From contig JAITEO010000139.1 in the NCBI GenBank assembly GCA_031281985.1, forward strand, positions 1-11,415: a DNA stretch of 11,415 bases. Direction: 5' to 3'. Made by a program: the position numbers and the translations under genes. The notes beneath the pieces were generated by a model. The model was not told the DNA's origin, made no database searches, and saw only the letters and a list, made by a program, of their open reading frames with translations. The stretch is from Zoogloeaceae bacterium. Its GTDB lineage: Bacteria > Pseudomonadota > Gammaproteobacteria > Burkholderiales > Rhodocyclaceae. Below, piece after piece: positions 6,425-11,415 of this stretch (position 1 is its first letter; the number at the start of each line of letters is the position of its first letter).

Positions 6425-8381
6425 GTTGCGCTCCAGCGGGCGAAAGGATGGGCGGCGCGGCGTCAAGCGCGCCTTCGTCGGCGCTGGCGGCCACCTCCGG
6501 CGCGGGGCCTGCGGAATCCTTGCCCAGCAGATAGTAATCGAAAACCTGGCGCGCGATGGGCGCGGCGGATTGCGAGCCGAAGCCGCCGTTTTCCACCAGC
6601 ACCGCCACGACGATGCGCGGCTCTTCCAGCGGCGCGAAGGCCACGAACCAGGAGTGATCGCGCAGGCGTTCCTTGCTCCGTCCCGCGTACCGCTGTCCCT
6701 TGAGACTGTACACCTGCGCCGTGCCGGTCTTGCCGCCAGAGGTATAGGGCGCGTTCGCAAAAGCGCGCGCCCCGGTGCCTTCCCGGTTTACCCCCGCCAT
6801 TGCGCGCTTGATGAAATCGACATGCTCCGGATTCAGGGGAATCTGGCGCGCGGGCGCGGCGCTCACCTTGCGCGCCGCGCCCGTGCCGGATTCGGTGACG
6901 GCATCGACGAGATGCGGGGGGAAGACGCGGCCATAGTTGAGCACATTGGCCAGCGCGTGCGCCATTTGCAGCGGCGTGTAGGCGTTGTAGCCCTGGCCGA
7001 TGCCGACGGAAATGGTTTCCCCGGCATACCATTTCTGTTGTTCGCGGGATTTGAAGCGGCGCGCCTTCCATTCCGGCGAGGGCAACACGCCCTCGCTTTC
7101 GCCGGGAATGTCGATGCCGGTACGCGCGCCCAGGCCGATTTCGCCCATGAAGCGGGCAATGGCGTCGATGCCGAGGTCATTGGCGAGATGGTAGTAGTAG
7201 GTGTTGCAGGAAACGATGATGGATTTTTCCATATCCACGCTGCCGTGCCCGCCCGCCTTGTCGTCCATGAAGAGACGCCCGCCGAAGCTGAAGAATCCCG
7301 GATCGGAGATGGTGTAGCTGGCCTTGCGCCGCCCCTGGCTCAAGGCGGCCAGCGCCATCAGCGGCTTGAAGGTGGAACCCGGCGGATAGGCGCTGTAGAT
7401 GGCGCGATTCAACATGGGCTTGTCCGGGTTGGCGTTGAGTTCATCCCAATCGTCGAAGCGGATGCCATCGACGAACAGGTTGGGATCGAAGGCGGGGTTG
7501 GAAACCAGCGCCAACACCGCGCCGTCGCGCGGATCGAGCGCCACCAGCGCGCCCCGGCGCTGGCCAAAGGCGGCTTCGGCGGTCTTTTGCAGGGCGGCGT
7601 CCAGGGTGAGGACGAGGTTGTTGCCGGGAACCGGCGCGGTGTGGGAGAGTACACGCACGGCGCGTCCCGCGGCGTCGACCTCGATCTGCTCGTAGCCGGT
7701 GACGCCGTGCAGTTCCAGTTCGTATTCCTTTTCCAGCCCGATCTTGCCGATGAGCGTCGTGCCCTTGTAATTGATGTTCCGATCCGGATGTTCGGCGGCT
7801 TCCTGTTCGAGCCAGGCCAAATCGTTGTCGTTGATGCGGCTGATGTAGCCAATGGCGTGCGCGGCCAGCGCGCCTTCCGGGTATTGGCGGAAAAGCCGCG
7901 CCTTCACGTCCACGCCGGGGAAGAGGTAGCGGCGGGCGGTGAAGCGGGCGACTTCCTCATCCGTGAGGCGGGTGCGGATAGGGATGGATTCAAAGGTCTT
8001 GGCCTCTTCCAGCAGACGCTTGAAGCGCCGCCGGTCCTTGGCCTGGATGTCGATGAGTTCGGAGAGCGCGTCGATGGTGGCTTCCAGATCGCGCGTCTGG
8101 TCGGGCGTGATTTCAAGGGTGAAGGCGGAATAATTGCGCGCCAGCACCACGCCATTGCGATCCGTGATGTTGCCCCGGTTGGGGGTGATGGGCGAGAGCG
8201 AAATGCGGTTGCTCTCGGCGCGGGTGGAATAGTAGTCGTGCAGGAAGACCTGGAGGTAGGCCAAGCGGGCAAAGAGCGCGCCAAAGAGCAGGAAGACGCC
8301 GAGCACGGCAAACAGGAGACGGCGGCGAAATTGCGTCAGTTCCTGCTGGCTGTGCTGAAAGTCATTCATGTTCCGGTTCAT
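6408..8381 (-). CDS. mrdA: Penicillin-binding protein 2, elongasome D,D-transpeptidase
   Basis: PBP2 cross-links peptide stems of new peptidoglycan during cell elongation and activates RodA. The 657-residue protein has a short cytoplasmic N-terminus, a single membrane anchor (about 21-42), a pedestal/dimerisation region (about 60-240) with NRGNITDRNGVVLARN at 68-83, and a transpeptidase domain. The penicillin-binding motifs are complete: S336-TFK339 (catalytic serine), S391-C-N393 and K551-TG. The C-terminus carries an Ala/Pro-rich tail of about 35 residues, probably disordered. ATG 8381 overlaps the mreD stop (ATGA). A second in-frame ATG at 8369 would remove four residues; neither has a strong ribosome site. 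It is the target of mecillinam in other bacteria. Confidence 0.96.
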   Translation of the reverse strand: MNRNMNDFQHSQQELTQFRRRLLFAVLGVFLLFGALFARLAYLQVFLHDYYSTRAESNRISLSPITPNRGNITDRNGVVLARNYSAFTLEITPDQTRDLEATIDALSELIDIQAKDRRRFKRLLEEAKTFESIPIRTRLTDEEVARFTARRYLFPGVDVKARLFRQYPEGALAAHAIGYISRINDNDLAWLEQEAAEHPDRNINYKGTTLIGKIGLEKEYELELHGVTGYEQIEVDAAGRAVRVLSHTAPVPGNNLVLTLDAALQKTAEAAFGQRRGALVALDPRDGAVLALVSNPAFDPNLFVDGIRFDDWDELNANPDKPMLNRAIYSAYPPGSTFKPLMALAALSQGRRKASYTISDPGFFSFGGRLFMDDKAGGHGSVDMEKSIIVSCNTYYYHLANDLGIDAIARFMGEIGLGARTGIDIPGESEGVLPSPEWKARRFKSREQQKWYAGETISVGIGQGYNAYTPLQMAHALANVLNYGRVFPPHLVDAVTESGTGAARKVSAAPARQIPLNPEHVDFIKRAMAGVNREGTGARAFANAPYTSGGKTGTAQVYSLKGQRYAGRSKERLRDHSWFVAFAPLEEPRIVVAVLVENGGFGSQSAAPIARQVFDYYLLGKDSAGPAPEVAASADEGALDAAPPILSPAGAQHAVLP

Positions 8382-8899
8382 ATGGGACGATTGTCGTCGC
8401 GTTCGTCGGGACGATACTGCGGCGCGATCAGGAGAAAGGCGACCGGCATCCAGAGCAGCGCGGCCACGAGCGGCGAAATGAATTCGCGCCAGCCGGGAAA
8501 ATCACTGCCCGCCACGAGCCGGATGAGGATCTGGACTGCCGTCACGCCAAAAAACAGCGGCAACACATGCAGGGACTGCTGTTTCAGGGGAAACTGAAGG
8601 ATGCGCCGGGAAAGGCTGGCGGCGGCATAGTGGAGCAACACATACGCCAGCGCGTGCTGCCCAAGCGCCGCGCCATTGGCGACATCCATGACGAGACCCA
8701 GCGAGAACGCGTAGCCCATGCCGAAGATGCGCCACTCGCGCATGCTCCAGAAACAGAGCGCCAGCATCACCCAGTCGGGCATGAACACCCATTGCCGGGT
8801 AGGCAGGAGATTCAAGAACAGGGCAAGCAACAGGCTGATAAGAATGAACCAGGGACGGGCGGGGCGCAGGATGCGAACGGTTTGCGGCGAGGCGTTCAT
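8378..8899 (-). CDS. mreD: MreD: rod-shape-determining membrane protein
   Basis: MreD is an integral inner-membrane component of the elongation complex that binds MreC. It has 173 residues with about five hydrophobic segments (about 17-33, 41-52, 58-72, 83-95, 111-130, 141-159). The family motif is present as MDVANGAALGQHAL at 71-84. The start ATG 8899 lies 10 bp beyond the mreC stop and gives the usual length of 160-175 residues; the frame is open further upstream inside mreC, but that part is only a shadow. The ribosome site is weak (GAG about 11 nt upstream), so coupling to mreC translation is likely. The hydrophilic tail RPDERDDNRPI is probably cytoplasmic. The stop overlaps the mrdA start. 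Confidence 0.94.
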   Translation of the reverse strand: MNASPQTVRILRPARPWFILISLLLALFLNLLPTRQWVFMPDWVMLALCFWSMREWRIFGMGYAFSLGLVMDVANGAALGQHALAYVLLHYAAASLSRRILQFPLKQQSLHVLPLFFGVTAVQILIRLVAGSDFPGWREFISPLVAALLWMPVAFLLIAPQYRPDERDDNRPI

Positions 8900-8909
8900 G
8901 GCGAGGGAC

Positions 8910-9845
8910 TCACGGATTGGCGGCGCGTCCGGCGCGTGTCCGGCGGCGGGGGACGGGCGCGTTTTGCCCGGCGTTCTCTTTTGCCTCGGGCGGACGCGGC
9001 TCCATGTCCGGGCGGTAATCCAGCGCCATGACCATGCCGTGACTTTCCACGGCGGCGCGGGGAACGACGAGGATGCGGGCAAAGGCATAGGCGCTGTCGC
9101 GCTCGACCTGCGTTACCGTGGCTACCGGAAAACCGGAAGGATAGATGCCGTCCAGGCCGGAAGTGACCAGCTCGTCGCCGACTTCGACGTCGGCATTGAC
9201 CGGCATGTGGCGCAGTTCCATCTGGCCGTTGCCCAGGCCGAAAGTGACCGAGCGTTGTCCGGTGCGCAGAATCTGCACCGGTACGGCCTGATCCTTGTCC
9301 GTGAGCAGGGTGACTTCGGCGGAAAAGGGAAAGACCTGCGTGACCTGGCCGATGATGCCCGCGTCGTCGATGACTGGCTGCCCCTGTCGCAAGCCGTGCT
9401 GCATGCCCTTGTCCAGATAGACGCGGCGCGAGAAGGGATCGCGCGCGGCATAGAGGATGCTGGCCGCCTGTCCGCTCACCCGATCGCGTTCGCGCAGCGC
9501 CAGGAGGCGGCGCAGGTGGGCGTTTTCGGCTTCCAGTTGCGCCAGCCGCGCCAGATCCGGAGCCGCACGCAGGCGGGCGGCCTGGTGCGCGCGATTGTCT
9601 TCGCGCAAGGCGTTTATCGTGCGAAAGTAATCCATGCCGTCGGAAGCCAGGCGCAGCGGCGATTGCGCCATGCGCTGCAAGGGGTCGGTGACGATGGAAA
9701 TGCCCTGGCGCAGCAGGCCCAGCGCGTGAAAGCGCATGTCCAGCACGAACAGCGCCACCGAAAGCGCGGCGTAGAAGATCAGCACCGCCAGCGGCGCTGG
9801 CCCGCGCCGGAAGAACGGCGGCGGCGTCTGCTCAAGCGCGGACAC
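8910..9845 (-). CDS. mreC: MreC: rod-shape-determining periplasmic scaffold
   Basis: MreC is a bitopic protein that links cytoplasmic MreB to PBP2 and RodA; in the periplasm it forms filaments and switches PBP2 to its active state. The 311 residues show a short cytoplasmic end, a membrane helix at about 18-36, a coiled coil at about 72-120 rich in Leu, Arg, Glu and Ala, and two beta-barrel domains at about 127-280 with the family signature TSGLDGIYPSGFPVA at 228-242. The C-terminal 30 residues are Pro/Arg-rich and likely disordered. The start is GTG 9845: no ATG or TTG is in frame between it and the upstream in-frame stop, and the preceding GGGATGCGGGATC is a plausible but weak ribosome site. 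It lies 77 bp after mreB and 10 bp before mreD. Confidence 0.94.
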   Translation of the reverse strand: MSALEQTPPPFFRRGPAPLAVLIFYAALSVALFVLDMRFHALGLLRQGISIVTDPLQRMAQSPLRLASDGMDYFRTINALREDNRAHQAARLRAAPDLARLAQLEAENAHLRRLLALRERDRVSGQAASILYAARDPFSRRVYLDKGMQHGLRQGQPVIDDAGIIGQVTQVFPFSAEVTLLTDKDQAVPVQILRTGQRSVTFGLGNGQMELRHMPVNADVEVGDELVTSGLDGIYPSGFPVATVTQVERDSAYAFARILVVPRAAVESHGMVMALDYRPDMEPRPPEAKENAGQNAPVPRRRTRAGRAANP

Positions 9846-9888
9846 GATCCCGCATCCCGATAAGCGAACAGACGCGGCCGATCTTCAT
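9832..9888 (-). other. Possible 18-codon upstream ORF overlapping the mreC start
   Basis: ATG at 9888 (minus strand) opens a short frame reading MKIGRVCSLIGMRDRVRA and closes with TGA at 9834-9832, 12 nt inside mreC. It overlaps the mreC GTG start in another frame. There is no good ribosome site. It may be chance, or it could serve to bring ribosomes to a weak GTG start. Confidence 0.15.
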
Positions 9889-9922
9889 GCTCGATGACGG
9901 TTCAGACAGGCGAGACCGCGGT

Positions 9923-11032
<1,110 letters not shown>

Positions 11033-11033
11033 T

Positions 11034-11039
11034 TATAAT
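11034..11039 (+). promoter_or_regulatory. Candidate -10 element for gatC
   Basis: TATAAT is an exact sigma-70 -10 hexamer on the plus strand, about 70 bp before the gatC ATG. At 16-18 bp upstream only A-rich sequence is found (around 11010-11017), with no recognisable TTGACA, so the promoter call is tentative. The divergent mreB promoter must lie in the same region, but no good match is visible on the minus strand. Confidence 0.4.
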
Positions 11040-11047
11040 GTTTTCGA

Positions 11048-11066
11048 CGCATAACGCTTTTATGCG
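11048..11066. repeat. 7-bp stem-loop in the gatC leader
   Basis: CGCATAA (11048-11054) and TTATGCG (11060-11066) are perfect complements around CGCTT. It lies just after the predicted transcription start, so it could be an operator-like palindrome or an RNA hairpin at the 5' end of the gatCAB transcript. No further support. Confidence 0.35.
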
Positions 11067-11106
11067 CCGCTTTTTGAAATCTGCCGATTTTGAGAACGGA
11101 ATCCTC

Positions 11107-11406
11107 ATGCCGCTCACCCTCCCCGAAGTCCAGCGCATCGCCCACCTCGCCCGCCTCGAGGTAAACGAAACCGAGGCCGAAACCGCCCGCGGGCAACTAA
11201 ACGACATCTTCCAACTCATCGAAGCCATGCAATCCATAGACACCGCCGGCGTCGAGCCGATGGCGCACGCGCAGGACGTGCATCAGCGCCTGCGCGAAGA
11301 CCAGGTGACGCATATAGACGCGAATGGCGAACTGCGCGACCGCTACCTGGCCAACGCTCCGGATGCCGAAGCCGGGCTTTATCTCGTTCCCAAAGTCATC
11401 GAATGA
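11107..11406 (+). CDS. gatC: GatC: Asp-tRNA(Asn)/Glu-tRNA(Gln) amidotransferase subunit C
   Basis: GatC is the small scaffold subunit of the GatCAB complex, which converts mischarged Glu-tRNA(Gln) and/or Asp-tRNA(Asn) into the correct amide form in the cytoplasm. GatC stabilises the GatA amidase and bridges it to GatB. The 99 residues match the family length. The start MPLTLPEVQRIAHLARLEV (1-19) and the C-terminal APDAEAGLYLVPKVIE (84-99) are typical, with LREDQV at 62-67. ATG 11107 is chosen over the open upstream frame (ATG 11038), which would add 23 non-family residues and overlap the predicted -10 site. ACGGAA 6 nt upstream is an acceptable ribosome site. It is the first gene of an operon reading off the right edge. 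Confidence 0.95.
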   Translation: MPLTLPEVQRIAHLARLEVNETEAETARGQLNDIFQLIEAMQSIDTAGVEPMAHAQDVHQRLREDQVTHIDANGELRDRYLANAPDAEAGLYLVPKVIE

Positions 11407-11410
11407 TCCC

Positions 11411-11415
11411 ATGAT
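11411..11415 (+). CDS. gatA: Probable first codon of gatA (cut by window edge)
   Basis: An ATG at 11411-11413, 4 bp after the gatC stop and followed by AT, fits a GatA protein starting Met-Ile. gatA follows gatC in betaproteobacterial gatCAB operons. Only five bases are visible, so the call rests on gene order. Confidence 0.4.

Noticed and set aside
6423..8597. 724-codon plus-strand ORF opposite mrdA and mreD
   Set aside because: It is antisense to a complete PBP2 with all catalytic motifs. Its Gly/Arg/Ala/Asp-rich composition is that of a shadow frame in GC-rich DNA, and no domain is recognisable.
11038..11106. N-terminal extension of GatC from ATG 11038
   Set aside because: The 23 extra residues are not family-like, and the ATG overlaps the predicted -10 hexamer.

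Overview
The window reads as chromosomal DNA from a GC-rich betaproteobacterium, most likely in the Rhodocyclales/Nitrosomonadales range. This rests on the gene order (gatC divergent from mreBCD-mrdA-rodA-rlpA) and on codon usage rich in G/C third positions. It is inference; no taxonomic marker such as rRNA is present.

Left part, plus strand (1-4050). The window opens inside the 3' end of an Rpn/PD-(D/E)XK transposase-like gene. About 300 bp without a recognised gene follow, ending in a 7-bp tandem repeat array that runs up to a trkH start codon. trkH encodes a K+ uptake channel subunit and looks intact, except that one T appears to be missing from a T run near codon 44. After trkH come a second heptad array in the opposite orientation, a third array read through as the N-terminus of a NorM-like MATE transporter, and a small membrane protein gene overlapping the MATE gene by 4 bp.

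Middle (about 4038-4371). The two convergent gene blocks meet in an unusual intergenic module. A 303-bp segment is bounded by 31-bp inverted repeats with one mismatch. It contains three further hairpins, including a perfect 24-bp inverted repeat and a bidirectional terminator. A third copy of the end repeat follows directly. The end repeats supply the Lys-Lys-stop ends of both flanking genes.

Right part, minus strand (4359-10966). This is the rod-shape / lateral wall synthesis operon, in transcription order mreB, mreC, mreD, mrdA (PBP2), rodA, rlpA. The last four are joined by overlaps or near-overlaps. MreB filaments with MreC/MreD position the RodA glycosyltransferase and PBP2 transpeptidase, and RlpA is a SPOR-domain lipoprotein lytic transglycosylase. 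A terminator-like hairpin sits in the mreB leader. Divergently, on the plus strand, gatC starts the gatCAB operon for Asp/Glu-tRNA amidation, and the window ends at the probable first codon of gatA.

The genes themselves are mostly ordinary core genes. The unusual content is in the repeats: heptad arrays bracketing trkH and forming the MATE N-terminus, and the palindromic module at the convergent junction.
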